This document shows, in pieces, positions 39,301-48,464 of a stretch of 64,000 nucleotides of DNA. The notes beneath the pieces are model-generated. The model did no database searches. It saw only the letters and a program-made list of their open reading frames with translations, and had not been told where the DNA came from. This DNA is from Sabellastarte sp. h YS-2021 (taxonomy: Eukaryota; Annelida; Polychaeta; Sabellida; Sabellidae): positions 56,719,028 to 56,783,027 of the forward strand of contig OZ024936.1 of NCBI GenBank assembly GCA_964017235.1, written 5' to 3'. The position numbers and the translations under genes were made by a program. Positions within the stretch are counted from its first letter, which is position 1; every line of letters starts with the position of its first letter.

Positions 39301-42300
39301 AGGCCACTCCCGACTTGGCCAAATCTTGCAAAAAGATTTCATAATTGGCGAGTTTGGGTCGCACTTTCATCCAAACGCTGAGGATAAGTGCTCCTTGGAT
39401 ACTCGATTTAGCCACGCCAAGTAATCCCCACTTCTAGCAGGATCACAAGAATATCGAAGATGCCGGATCTTTAAAAGTCTATCAGATATACTGAATTGTA
39501 ACTAATTCAGGAATTTATTGTCAAATATCTATTTTTATGTCAGAATCGAAGTATTGCACATATTTATGTTACTCTTTCAACATTACAGCTGCATATTTTG
39601 ATATTTTATGACATCACAATTTATGTAAATGAATGTAAATATCTCCGAAAGTGCTACTAGACGTTTAGATTATTGTTATACTGCGCATGGCAGAAATGTT
39701 TGTCCTAGGACACCTTGGAGCTCGATCCAAACTCTCCAATAATGGCTGAGCTGGCTGCTCGATGTCAGTAGCAGACGGAGTGACATATATGAGCAAGCGT
39801 AGTACTTCCATCTTCAAGTTTTCTAGCGACATCTAGCAGCCGGCTCGGTCACTATGAACTCTTTTTATTGAGAGCGGTCTCTCAAGATAAGCATGGAGTC
39901 CCAGATGGTAAGCTCTGTAGCGCAATGAAATCAACATATACATTGATATATGTTTAACTCTCAGTTTGCCAGAAGCCAAAATTAGACTTTAAATCTTTAT
40001 TTTTGTCAGAAAACTCCAAATCTTCATTTTGAGGATATCTAGGAAGATACTTGAGTCATACTTGAGAATCTGTTTCTGAATCTGATCAATTTCTCGTTCA
40101 TTATAGTCACATGACACACCTCATGTCCACTTCCTGTTCCACTTTCCCTGGGTTTTCCCGCCTGAGCTAGAATGGCCTTCACCTTTGCTTCAGCATCCTC
40201 TGTTGTTGACGAGAGGTTGATACGTTTGTTCTTGAGGTGATGCGGTGTATCCCTCCGCCGTAATTTGGTTGCAGACTCTTTGAATCCATTCTCATCTGGA
40301 GTTTCAACCATAAATCCAACCATACCTGGTTGGCTTGGCTCTTCCTCATGTTCACCGTTATCACTCTACAAAATGTAACAGAATTTGAACAGATATGAGT
40401 TTTCAAATGAATGGATAACATACCGATAGTTCAGGAATAAAAGTATACACTGGTGCTGCACTCTGTATCGCCCATGTTTTCACAATCTTACATTATCATC
40501 AATAAATTGCTAATGTGACCTTCCGAGGTAAAGTTCTTCCTATAAAACCCAATAATAGGTCTAATTTGATTATTGTATATCCCATTTCAACAAAATGTTC
40601 TTTATTTTAGCAGTTATTTGACATTTTGTATGGCAGCAAGATTTGTTTACATCAACCATATTTTACCTCCGGTTGGTGTATACTAAAATTCAAGTACCTG
40701 GGTTGGATCATTTTCTTGGTATACCGGGCTGGTTTTCATTTTTGGAATACCCATCCACAACTTTTGCAAATACCTGGTCACATTGGGCATGGGCACTAAA
40801 CAGCGCAGCACCAGTACAATTAACTAGATTGGGCCAACTCGGCGCCAACATATCCCCAGACAGGTCATCACTCACGCCACAGGTTTTGATCGGGAATTTT
40901 TTATTTAATCCATTTGTTGTATGCCATAAATATTGGGAAAAGTTATATGAACTTCAGCACATCAATCTACTAACTTTATATCTTCCCAAGGAAGATGGTG
41001 TATCCCCAGACGTCGAATACATAACTCAACAGATCATATTTTCAATCTTCCTGCAATGATAACTCTGAACCTATTTTCAAAGTATTTAAATGATTGATGA
41101 TTGAATGTCCCTTCTAAATTAATAATCTCAAAAGAGCATATCTGTTTCTATATTTGTTGACAAATAAAATATTATTTTTAACTCAACTTATCATACTTTT
41201 CAATCTTCCTGCAAAGGGTAACTCTGAACCTATTTTCAAAGTATTTAAATGATTGATGATTGAATGTCCATTCTAAATTCATAATTCCAAAAGTGTAGCT
41301 CTGTTTCTATATTTGTTCACAAATAAAATATTATTTAAAAATCATATATTATTTATATTATTATTTTATTATATTATTTTTAGAATTTGCATTGTTTTTC
41401 AGTTATTCATTTCCTCAATTCCTATATATGTGGTCCATATATATGCAACCTAAATATGTGACACAATCTCAGTTCTGACTCCCCTTTGTCTTAGATAATT
41501 AGATAATGAAGCAAACACCACCTCCCACCCCCACCCCACCTCTCTCCCCTTCTCCACACCTCTCTCACTATTACAGAAAATCTGTATACCTTTGTTTATT
41601 TAGTGTCACTCAATAGCTGGAGGTCCCAGAGGTGGGTGGGGGATGGGGGGTGGGACTACAAAGAGATGGAATGCTGCAACACAAATGGTAAACAAACACT
41701 TATAATATAAAAGGGGTAATCAAATACAAAAAGCTCAGTTAATCTTATCACTAAAATAAAATCAAATATATAAATAAGGAATGTCTATTAAAGGCCTAAA
41801 TTTTGGAGTACATACAAGAAAAACATATTGATATATTCTCAGATGATATTTCACTTAGATGAGAGACATAGTTTGAAAGCTACAGTGCTTGAAGATGGCA
41901 AAAAGTCCATAAATTGGGTCTCTGTGAGCAATTTTGAGATCTTAAGTCGGCCTAACAGGTAAACCTACAGCCTTTAAATTTTTCACAGACAAGGATTACA
42001 TATAAGAGTTACATCTAGTGCAGTTTGAGACTCATCAGAATTACCACTTCCAAATTATAGGGCAAAATAAGTTTAAAATATTGGAAAAAAGTCCTAAGTG
42101 GGATCTTTATGGGCCTCAAAGACAATTTTCTCCTCAACTTAAAGTCTTGATTTTAGGCAAATGTACTAAGAATATATTAATGTGTTCTCAGGTAAAATTT
42201 GAGGCAGATAAGCCTCATAGTTTATGACCTAGAGGGCTCTAAGTGGCCAAAAGTGCAATTTCTGACCTTAAGGTGGCCATAAGTTCTTTATTATTGGGAG

Positions 42301-44261
42301 TTTAAGGTCACCTTAAAATAGGGATCTTCCTTTGGGCATCCTTAACATGTGTACCAAGTTTGAAAAAAAAATATTAATCCGTTTTTGAGTTATCGCGTAC
42401 ACAAGGAAATTTCTACGGTGGCGGCGCGACGGACCTGAATCCAATATATCCCCGACTTTCGTCTGGGGATATAATTAATAAAATTTTCAAAACATTGATA
42501 CTGTTGACAAATGGGCATGATGGGAAACATTTTTACAATGATAAAATATTAATCAATATCGTAGTCATTTTATAAACCTTACGAGGTTGTTGTCAGTTAC
42601 TGGCACTTCAAGAAGGGTTGTCCAAAAATGCAGGTGCTCAGATTTGGGTTAGTTATACCAAAACATATAATGGGCCCAATTATAGTGTTGGTATTGAATA
42701 ATAATAATATATCGCGATCACACCATATTTTTGGCTCTGTATCGAACGATATTGAAATATCGGGTCAAAGATATTTTCCCGAGAGAGACCTTCCAAACTC
42801 TTTTGCAAGTTTTAGTATTTTCCCAAAACGTAAACAAATATGGCATTTCTGCTTTAGCGGTAAGTGAAAGTTGACAAAATTGATATGAAAACTAATATAT
42901 TCTTTAAATTTTATATTTTATTTAAATGGAAAACAGGTTAATTGCAACTATTGAGTACTGTTTTCCGATATTGATATTGTACCTTAAATTATCGATATTG
43001 ATATACTTAGCATGAATTGATAAATATTTCAACATCAATAAACAATACCTGGACTACCCCATTATCACACTACATTGTACAACCCTAGACTACGGTATTC
43101 TAAGGGTGTGGCACTAAGCCAAAATTAGACTATTCTAAAAGTCTGCAAATGAACAAATATATGAAAAAGCTTGGAATTTCCTCAGGGGTTGTGTCTGCCA
43201 TTTTAAGTTTTTCATTCAATTATATGCTGCGAGCTATGTGTTACGAGCCATGTCCTCGGGTAAAAAAAACTCTGTTCACTTGTCCGTTTGTTTGTTTGTT
43301 AGCAGGATTACACAAATACTACTGGTGGGATCATCATGACAAAAAAATATATATCAGAAGATGATCCGATTAAACCTTAAAATTGATCCGAATACAAAAA
43401 ATATCAAAGATCAAATTTTCCTTTTTGCTTACTATTAAGCCATTTTTTAAAAAAATCTAACATGCCTTGGCGGAGGTATGCACTCTCTGAGTGCTCTTGC
43501 TGTACTTGGTTTCTCAATACTGACAGCCCGTTTTCCCCGAGTATCCAGGAATCATAGCTCGAAATTACACCATTATACACAAACCTGAGCAGACTCCTGT
43601 GAATCAGCTACTGATGCAGGTCGATCATCTATGATGGTGACTTTGTTGTCAATGCGTATCTGAGGTTCTCTGTCCAGCACATTGGTCACTGGCTGGTGGT
43701 CAGCGGTTGTATTACTACCACTCAGTAGCGGTTGTGTAGGTGGAGGAGAGGGGCTCGGGTCTGGTGGATTCACTAATTACATTATAACTGGCATCAGTGG
43801 TACATCAATTAGCGGCTCATGAAATTGTGAATCAACTTGAGATATTACATACAATTAATATGAAGACACTCTTATCTTTTCTTCAATTTCAAAGTTGCTT
43901 TCTATGACTCATGAAGCAGTGGTTTTAGGGAGGAAATCTCCTTTCAAATGTGACATGTAGGAAATTCTTTTCACATTTTGTGTGTTGTTTTTTTTTGTTT
44001 TTGTTGTTTTTTTTTATGTTTTTTTTTTTGTGACATCAGTCCTGTAATCTCAAAATATGCACAATTTTGTTCTTAATTTTTAAAAGGTGCTTTAAAATGG
44101 TGAATCAATTTAACATGTCCTGTAATACACCTTAATTTACAAATGAAACATTTTTTTACATGATAATATTTACCTATGACTCTGGGTTTCTGGAACTCAT
44201 TCTTCTCTGAATCTGAGCTGAAGCTGGAGTCCTTGTCTCTGTGAGGCATAAATGGAGCTTC
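20314..44261 (-). CDS. SCRIB: Scribble-like cell-polarity protein, partial (PDZ1-PDZ2 region, nine exons)
   Basis: Nine minus-strand exons join in phase without a stop (769 codons): 44261-44174, 43772-43585, 40365-40120, 38930-38829, 37893-37681, 36860-36555, 36121-36029, 22665-22585, 21303-20314. The product has a charged linker with an RRRDTPH block, PDZ1 (binding loop GLGISIAGG, then GSTPYKGDDE), PDZ2 (GLGFSIAGG) and a Ser/Thr/Pro-rich linker. This order and the two adjacent PDZs match Scribble, the LAP-family scaffold that fixes basolateral polarity and junctions with Dlg and Lgl. Erbin has one PDZ and Lano none. The N-terminal LRRs and PDZ3/4 are absent, so the gene runs off the window or continues across it. 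The first exon has an acceptor and the last a donor, so neither end is a true terminus. Exon borders are read by eye. Confidence 0.85.
21033..21122 (-). repeat. 30-bp coding tandem repeat
   Basis: 'acaggtgc' recurs at 21035, 21065 and 21095. The repeat encodes the QAPVEPIRL decapeptide units in the Scribble-like linker. It is in frame, so copy number could vary without disrupting the protein. Confidence 0.8.
21741..21965. mobile_element. TIR MITE family 'AGAGTAAG', copy 3 (inverted)
   Basis: It starts agagtaac and ends ttccttactct, flanked by TTA on both sides. It contains the family's 'gccacatg' and 'gaggcgcgatttgttgaatg' interior in reverse orientation. It lies in the Scribble intron before exon i. 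Confidence 0.65.
22000..22105. repeat. hAT-like element fragment
   Basis: It repeats the right end of 849-1222 ('ggccaaattcaaagactttc', 'caaggatgtgggaaccctg'). The left half is missing. Confidence 0.5.
22585..22665 (-). CDS. SCRIB: Scribble-like exon h (PDZ2 middle)
   Basis: Acceptor cattttcag, donor GTATCT|gtgagt, exactly 27 codons: SIYISRLTDGGAADKDGSIQ then VGDRIVS. It continues directly into INGVDV of the next exon. Confidence 0.85.
23241..23613. mobile_element. hAT MITE, 373 bp, 16-bp perfect TIRs
   Basis: tagggcagggtcggta is perfectly inverted as taccgaccctgcccta. Perfect 8-bp duplications attattac lie on both sides. It sits in the long Scribble intron. Confidence 0.92.
23690..23872 (-). 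mobile_element. tRNA-derived SINE, diverged copy
   Basis: Read on the minus strand it opens with a tRNA-like head (ggggccacagtggcgtggtgg, then a degraded box B near 23815-23825). A body shared with 31982-32194 and 33442-33673 follows ('ggtagttgcttgctgttggt'). It is the oldest of the three copies and has no clear target duplication. Confidence 0.6.
24590..25915 (+). mobile_element. satellite-bearing element, second Helentron-like type
   Basis: It contains three to four diverged ~146-bp units (24848-25340), the 'cggccatctt' junction, and a different tail with 'ttattgcgtccgaaaggaaat' and a terminal hairpin tatccccgac / gtcccgggata (25880-25904) followed by aattaataa. The same tail ends another copy at 42480. 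The left boundary is uncertain (perhaps near 'gcatccccggatgggac' at 24609). Confidence 0.45.
28560..29411 (+). pseudogene. reverse transcriptase C-terminal fragment (CR1/L2-like)
   Basis: An open frame from the 5' truncation point (28560) to a stop at 29409 gives about 283 residues. KLNPDKTEFIIFG is the RT motif just after the catalytic YADD region of CR1/L2/Jockey-type elements. VKNLGVWFDANFSFANHV, the SRLDYCNSL segment, LKRLHWLPV and the Trp-containing FAPTVWNHLP-like end follow. The catalytic YxDD box, fingers and endonuclease are missing, so it is a dead fragment. Its own frame is intact, implying a fairly recent insertion. Confidence 0.88.
28560..29566 (+). mobile_element. 5'-truncated non-LTR retrotransposon
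   Basis: It starts abruptly in an RT reading frame inside a satellite monomer (…gccatgag|tttattcat) and ends in a short (AATAG)n tail at about 29545-29565, after which the monomer resumes (atgagctacagg). Up to five bases (atgag) are shared by both junctions, so a short target duplication or microhomology is possible. The 3' UTR ends 'attaagcgctataaaagtac', a form seen in CR1/L2-like elements. Confidence 0.85.
30236..30263 (+). repeat. terminal hairpin of composite element
   Basis: tgtcagctgact and agtcagctgaca form a perfect 12-bp stem around gaca. It lies at the right edge of copy B and is partly present at 13413-13440, 14204-14214 and 50210-50237. Helitron-type elements carry a 3' hairpin that acts in termination of transfer. 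Confidence 0.7.
30949..31355. mobile_element. hAT MITE, relative of 5845-6265, inverted
   Basis: The end gtcccaacacta and start ctgttgggac form the TIR. The interior ('aattatggattgataatcg', 'gaccatgaaagctggaggtg') is the reverse of 5845-6265. The left terminus is mutated and no clean 8-bp duplication is left. Confidence 0.65.
31982..32194 (-). mobile_element. tRNA-derived SINE with target duplication
   Basis: Read on the minus strand: tRNA-like head with box A tggcagagtgg (32170-32180) and box B ccggggttcg (32133-32142), a body containing 'gtagttgcttgccgttggtc', and a conserved end ('gacgtaaaaccccaaataaa'). Direct repeats acattacaaata lie at 31969-31980 and 32195-32206. The box A and box B spacing is tRNA-like but the whole is not a tRNA gene. 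Confidence 0.82.
32540..32939 (-). mobile_element. hAT MITE family 'TAGGGGTG-SGAC', copy 2
   Basis: taggggtgcgaccgagcagt is inverted at the end (gtcccaccccta). The 8-bp duplication ataacaat lies on both sides. Orientation is opposite to 10037-10428. Confidence 0.9.
33442..33673 (-). mobile_element. tRNA-derived SINE with target duplication, second copy
   Basis: Same family as 31982-32194, including box B (ccggggttcg) and the 'ggggttttacgtc' end. It is flanked by ttcatgtagat at 33431-33441 and 33674-33684. The same sequence also occurs once more at 33378, so the insertion landed in a short local duplication. Confidence 0.82.
33733..35180. other. non-coding intron sequence with an internal duplication
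   Basis: Two related ~160-bp blocks start at about 33960 and 34110 ('ctaRatcctSttttggttag', 'ggtgaaaatccatgcatKggtttag'). A partial match to the TIR element end (cacactacaggcagta) lies at 33868. No exon was recognised. Confidence 0.4.
35181..35470 (+). repeat. tandem repeat, unit about 36 bp
   Basis: Repeats of 'ctccacagattcatcatag' followed by 'tcaatgatctaataaaa', seven to eight copies with partial units. It lies in an intron and has no evident function. Confidence 0.9.
35511..35560 (-). repeat. fragment sharing the SINE 'ttttacgtc' end
   Basis: 'gggtttttacgtcctgttca' then 'ggtcatattgggacagg' resembles the non-tRNA end of the SINEs at 31982 and 33442. It may be a second SINE family with the same conserved domain, or an old fragment. 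Confidence 0.3.
36029..36121 (-). CDS. SCRIB: Scribble-like exon g (PDZ2 N-terminal half)
   Basis: Acceptor ttttttcaaag, donor GATGAG|gtgagt, exactly 31 codons: RITCTLNRDDNGLGFSIAGG then RGSTPLRPGDE. GLGF is the canonical PDZ carboxylate-binding loop. The following intron is 13.4 kb and is full of repeats. Confidence 0.85.
36555..36860 (-). CDS. SCRIB: Scribble-like exon f (PDZ1 C-terminal half and linker)
   Basis: Acceptor cattttcag, 102 codons: SIFISRVTENGPSGNAG, VGDRVVAVNNQSL, then the alpha-B helix DADHHRAVEVLKSAG with the peptide-contacting His, then a linker. The donor is most likely CAT|gtaaga; GAG|gtacat six bases earlier is also in phase. Confidence 0.85.
37681..37893 (-). CDS. SCRIB: Scribble-like exon e (linker and PDZ1 N-terminal half)
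   Basis: Acceptor tttcctag, donor GATGAG|gtttgt, 71 codons in phase 0. A Pro/Gln linker leads into the PDZ beta-A/beta-B segment LSLRILRKPGTGLGISIAGG, whose GLGI is the carboxylate-binding loop. KGSTPYKGDDE follows. The split after GDDE recurs in PDZ2. Confidence 0.88.
38605..38749. mobile_element. short hAT MITE, 145 bp
   Basis: Ends tagggatggg and cccatcccta, with flanking octamers ttaaagat and ttaaatat (one mismatch). It lies just 3' of the tandem donors of Scribble exon d. Confidence 0.65.
38791..38829 (-). promoter_or_regulatory. three tandem alternative 5' splice sites, 18 nt apart
   Basis: Minus strand: CAG|gtaaat at 38829/38828, CAG|gtacat at 38811/38810 and at 38793/38792. The duplicated 18-mer gtaaatgttatggctcag / gtacatgttatggctcag would add VNVMAQ and then VHVMAQ to the linker in frame. 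Use of each site is inferred from sequence only. Confidence 0.6.
38829..38930 (-). CDS. SCRIB: Scribble-like exon d with tandem donors
   Basis: Acceptor tttctttag, 34 codons starting EEDENTETSSG and ending PLVPQ, donor CTCAG|gtaaat. Two further CTCAG|gtacat donors follow 18 and 36 nt downstream, all in frame. The exon could therefore end at 38829, 38811 or 38793. Confidence 0.75.
40120..40365 (-). CDS. SCRIB: Scribble-like exon c (RRRDTPH block)
   Basis: Acceptor ttttgtag, donor ATGAG|gtgtgt, 82 codons in phase 0. It contains KLRRRDTPHHLKNKR, resembling the conserved basic RRDTPH segment of the post-LRR region in Scribble proteins. A helical AEAKVKAILAQAG segment follows. A second AG two bases into the exon is an alternative acceptor but breaks the frame. 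Confidence 0.8.
41041..41356 (+). repeat. 158-bp tandem duplication
   Basis: ttcaatcttcctgcaa starts at 41041 and at 41199. The two copies share 'ctgaacctattttcaaagta' and 'ttgatgattgaatgtcc' with few differences. Upstream (40640-41040) is a 138-residue open frame that I do not recognise and do not call a gene. Confidence 0.85.
41357..42446. other. non-coding; body of a second-type satellite-bearing element
   Basis: It holds C-rich and G-rich stretches (41518-41570, 41620-41660), then paired blocks about 190-250 bp apart ending in the same tail as 25800-25915. No ORF is worth calling. Confidence 0.35.
42447..42480 (+). repeat. terminal hairpin of second Helentron-like type
   Basis: tatccccgac / gtctggggata forms a stem around ttttc-like loop bases and is followed by ataattaataa, as at 25880-25915. 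The upstream 'ttatcgcgtacacaaggaaat' also matches that copy. Confidence 0.5.
42614..43086. mobile_element. possible hAT-like element
   Basis: agggttgtcca at the left and tgtacaaccct at the right match in 10 of 11 inverted positions. No duplicated target octamer is visible, so this is weak. Confidence 0.25.
43585..43772 (-). CDS. SCRIB: Scribble-like exon b
   Basis: Acceptor tgtaattag, donor CTCAG|gtttgt. It encodes 62 residues plus a split codon. The start is Pro-rich (NPPDPSPSPPPTQP) and an acidic/polar stretch follows. It is likely disordered linker between the LRR and PDZ parts. The phase matches both neighbours. Confidence 0.7.
44174..44261 (-). CDS. SCRIB: Scribble-like exon a (first visible)
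   Basis: Acceptor ttttcatag precedes GAAGCTCC, and the donor is ATAG|gtaaat. It encodes 29 residues (EAPFMPHRDKDSS...) and leaves one base, which completes a Val codon with the next exon. The acceptor shows an upstream exon must exist above 44262. Confidence 0.7.
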
Positions 44262-45165
44262 CTATGAAAAAGAAAATAACAATTTAAAGTTAAAAACATG
44301 ACACCAGTGGTCTAGAGGTTTTTAAGTTTTTAATTCTGAGACAATCAGCATAACTTGGTAGCTAGGCAATAGCTTCCATAAACTGTCGACTAATCTGTTA
44401 ACTGGTGACGATGTATAGTATCTTTGAGTAATCCCAAAAACATCACATGGGCATGATGCCTGGATATAAACAAACCATACGGTGGATCGAGAGATACTAG
44501 AAAAGTAGAAAATTCACTCGTACTGTTGGGTAATTTGCAACTAAACGCCATATTTTATTATTTTAACATGATATACAGATTGAATACTTTGAATTGGTAC
44601 ATTTTTATGTAATCATACTAAATATCAGGAATTCCAATGATCATGTAAAATATGTGAAAACAGTTAACCAATAAAACAAGAGTGGTGCTGGCAAATATGT
44701 CGCAAATTTCACATTCTGTGAAGAATTTCACAGTTTTTTATTCTAAAAGGACACCTAATTATGAAAAATTTCCACACCCAGAAACAGTTTGTGCACAATG
44801 TTTTTGTTGTTTGTGTGTAGTATCATTCTAAACATTTTATGAAGCCCTGGAAATTTTACTGATTCTTGGAATAAGTGGTTTTGTTTCTGTAAAATACAAT
44901 AATGTTGTAAAACTGGGTTAAATAAAAATACAAAAATATCATGAAAATTCAAAATATTTTTAGCTTCTAATTATTGGAGTTTTTGCGCATGAAGTCTGTG
45001 ATATGTGTAGTAAACTCTCTGGCTGTAAATATTATGCCTCGGATATAAACAGCTTTAATTACAGTTGCAGTCTTGTAAAGGAAGCATGAAGATTTGGCTT
45101 TTTTTTTCTTTTAGGCAATGTTCAATTCATCTTAGTACCTCAAACTCCCTTTTGAGGAAACAGTT

Positions 45166-45391
45166 AGAGCAAGAAATCTAAAATTCGCCAGGAATCTAAT
45201 ATTCGCCACCTCTAAAACCGTAGTTAATTTTATGAAGAAAATGATGGTTTGTCTTAAATTTGGTATTTTTCAGTTCAAAAAGCCTAAATTTATTGTACAT
45301 TTAACAAATCTCACCTCAATTAGGTTATTTTATCAGTATTTCAACATGTGGCGAATTTCAGATATGTGGCGAATTTTAGATTTCTTACTCT
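45166..45391. mobile_element. TIR MITE family 'AGAGTAAG', copy 4
   Basis: It starts agagcaagaaatctaaaatt and ends aattttagatttcttactct, with the same interior as 17184-17409. Confidence 0.65.
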
Positions 45392-45667
45392 ATAACTTGC
45401 CTTGATTTTTGGGATAAATAAATATGTGATTTTTGTGACAATCTATGGCCTATCATCCGCTGTGTTTAAAAATTTCAATAAAACACTTTCGGAGCTGTAT
45501 CAAAGTGTGACAAGACGTCATACCCAAATCGCCAAATACATCCACACAAAATACAAAGCGGATCAAATGTGGTTGGACCATAAGCAGATTAGTGCCCTGG
45601 AACAATCCCTTTCTTCTTCATTGTTAGTGCCCCCAGTGGTAAAATTCCCATACTGTAGCAAATGTTA

Positions 45668-45829
45668 TAGGAATAAAAGACGTATTCGACTGCTTTATGA
45701 TGGTTTTTAAATATAGATCGGCTGAATATTAAAGCCACGAAGCCCGAAGGGCTGAGTGCTTCAATACAGCAGAACGATAATTTAAAAATCATCATAAAGC
45801 ACGAGAATTTATCTTTTATTCCTACTCTA
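45668..45829. repeat. fold-back (long inverted repeat)
   Basis: Arms of about 50 bp (tataggaataaaaga … gctttatgatgg on the left; the reverse near 45772-45829) surround a small central hairpin agcccgaagggct. It may be the end of a foldback or Helitron-like element. No coding. Confidence 0.55.
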
Positions 45830-46825
45830 AAATGGTTACATTGATATTTTGTTCAAAACAAAGGGTAAATCCTACGTAAAAATCAAAACAAATCCAATGC
45901 CATGTTGGCTGTTCCATTAACTAAACGTGCATAGTGATGGATGTGCAAACAGCCTTTTGGTTAAAATATTGTTTATTTACCGTCCTATATTCACGATTCC
46001 AGCATTGCGCAAAAGACGTGTCCAAGGTCACTGCGCAGCGTACCATTTTAGAATACTTTTCATAAATATGCTACACACACTGTACTGAAGTGTGCCTGAT
46101 AAATTGTTTTTCTGACCTCAATAAGGTAGAACATAACAAAACAGAAACAGCAATTAATTAATCAATATTTATATGCTTAGACAAGACAAATTGATTTGCT
46201 ATAATTCTTATTGAGAAACATTGATAGCCATAATTAGCTGAGTGCTATACATTACTTTTAAATTTAAAAATTAAATAGTGAGCTATAGAATATACACACT
46301 GCAGTTTTATTTTATTTACTTCGTTTTTTATTCTTCATGGGGGATGGGGTGGGGGAGGGGGGGTAGATATATATATATAACACGCAATCAGTTCCCATAA
46401 ATGGGCTCTGTGTCAGCTGAATGTGTGTTTTGAGTTTCAGAGTAGAAGTGAAAGAAGTTCACAAAGGTTGTGCCCTGCAAATGGTATTCAGAAGTAAAGT
46501 ACAAAGTTAGCTGTTAAGGTGTAAAAAGTAGGTGGGAAACATATTTCAACAAAATACTGTAAATGCAATAGCTTTCAAGTTACAAGTGATTATATCAACA
46601 GTAATAATCTCCAATTAGCTTTTTCTCAGCTTTATACTGAGCTACAGGTCTGCAATTATACTATGTTATAGCTGAGTGAAAAGTAGGTGAAGAACATATT
46701 TAAACCAAATACTGTAAATGAAATAGTTCTCAAGATACAACTGATTTACTCAGCAGTGAGAACCTCAAAGTAGCTATTGCTCATCAATGCAATAAGCTAC
46801 AGGTCTGAAACTTTACTATTACAGC

Positions 46826-48071
46826 TAGTGCTGTCACGACACTCGCTACTTCCGATACTATCGTTTGCTACGTCTATTATGAGCGATAATGCATTTTTCT
46901 AATCTGATTACAAAGATATTAACATATTTATATAATAAAGATAGAATATCTTTTAAAAGTGAAGGATTATTCAGCATTTTAAAATAATTTTTTTGGTATT
47001 TTGACAACCTAGTCCATACAAATCTAGTCACATGACCTATCAGGAAAGAATTAAACCATTGCTCGAATGTAGTTTCAGAATTGCATCTTTATTTTTTTCG
47101 CATTTGGTAAGTCAGTTTAATTGACGTAAATCTTTCAAAGTATCTTTAACAACACTGTAGTTCTATTTAGTAGAGGTGTACATAATATAATATAGCCATT
47201 ATGCAGCACTTTATAACGTCAGAATTAGAAAATTATTTTAATATACTGACGGTTTTCAAAGTGTACCTACGTTTGACAATGCATAAACAACTGAAATAAA
47301 AAGACAAATATGACCCTAAAATGGTGTATTCAGGTGAGAAAACAATATTACTTTACATTTTAATTAAATAGTTTCGTTTTGAAGTGAGTTTATGAAGTCG
47401 ACATACGTCAGTACTTGGCCGGCCAATGTGGGCGACATTCGATGTTAAGGGTGTTTCACACAGGAAACGACCCAACACAATACGATCATACAAAAGAAAT
47501 AGCCCATGGTGTTTTATAGTAATGTATGCACACACACTCCAATCCTATCAGATAAGACACTGCAAGACACGACCCGACATTTCTAAATTCGAAAAGTTTC
47601 CAATTTTTATCTGGTCGTAGGGAGGGGGAAAGGGGATTCATGTCATTTCTAGTAACACTTTCCCCACAAAACTAGCTTTGTATATAAACAATAAGCCATT
47701 TAAATACCAAGTAGAGAGAAAAAAAACAACAAAGTTAATAAAATGGAATTTCCCGATGTATAAAAGAAGATCTGATTAACTGTGTCTCTAAATACCAACA
47801 CTTATATGACAAGGGAAATAAACATTAGTTGAACAGGGATAAAAAAGGTACAACATGAAAAAGAAATAGCCAAGGAGCTGTTACAAACAAAGTGAAAAGA
47901 CTGTTTTGGCCAATAAATTGGCCAAGAAAATAGCAAAACAAACGGATCGGATCTAGTGTGTTTTGACATGCCTGTCAACATCCAGGCAAATTGTCATTAA
48001 TATGTCGGATTGTGTCGGGTCGTTTCCTGTGTGCAACACCCTTTAATTTGCAGCAGCCAGTGACAGCACTA
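46826..48071. mobile_element. hAT-like element, 1.25 kb, containing another element
   Basis: tagtgctgtcac at the left is perfectly inverted as gtgacagcacta at the right. Flanking octamers attacagc and gttatagc agree in six of eight bases and match the satellite's gttatagc. There is no transposase ORF. Element 47448-48040 is nested inside. Confidence 0.65.
47448..48040. mobile_element. Harbinger-like TIR element, 593 bp
   Basis: Left agggtgtttcacacaggaaa and the inverted right end agggtgttgcacacaggaaa extend for about 40 bp with few mismatches. TTA lies on both sides, the 3-bp target typical of PIF/Harbinger. No transposase is present. Confidence 0.7.
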
Positions 48072-48079
48072 GTTATAGC

Positions 48080-48464
48080 TAGGGGTGCGACCGAGCAGTC
48101 GACACTCGCCGAGCGAGGCGAATTTCACGAAAATTCGATCCCAATTGCTCGTGTATACATAACAAACTATAGAACCAGTTATGTTTTTTAGTTAATAAAA
48201 CATAAATAGCATACCTTAATTTCATTAAATCGCATAATCCACCATTTGTAACATAATATTATTGATATTATGTGCTGACAATAGCTAATTCAAGCGATTC
48301 AAAGCTTTTATCTTTATATTTTTTTTCGTTTACGGGAGACGCCATATTGGATGTCGTTTCCTGTTATGGTGGATACTAAATGTCACGAGGGCTCGACATC
48401 GAGTCGAGTTTTTATCTGCAAGGCAAGCAATCGACCCGAATTATTTGTACTCGTCACACCCCTA
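48080..48464 (-). mobile_element. hAT MITE family 'TAGGGGTG-SGAC', copy 3
   Basis: Ends taggggtgcgac and gtcacaccccta; flanks gttatagc and gatatagc (one mismatch). Its left target duplication is also the right flank of the hAT-like element 46826-48071, so two insertions abut. Confidence 0.85.

Noticed and set aside
40643..41059. 138-residue plus-strand ORF
   Set aside because: No recognisable domain or splice context; it lies in a Scribble intron and ends in a tandem duplication.
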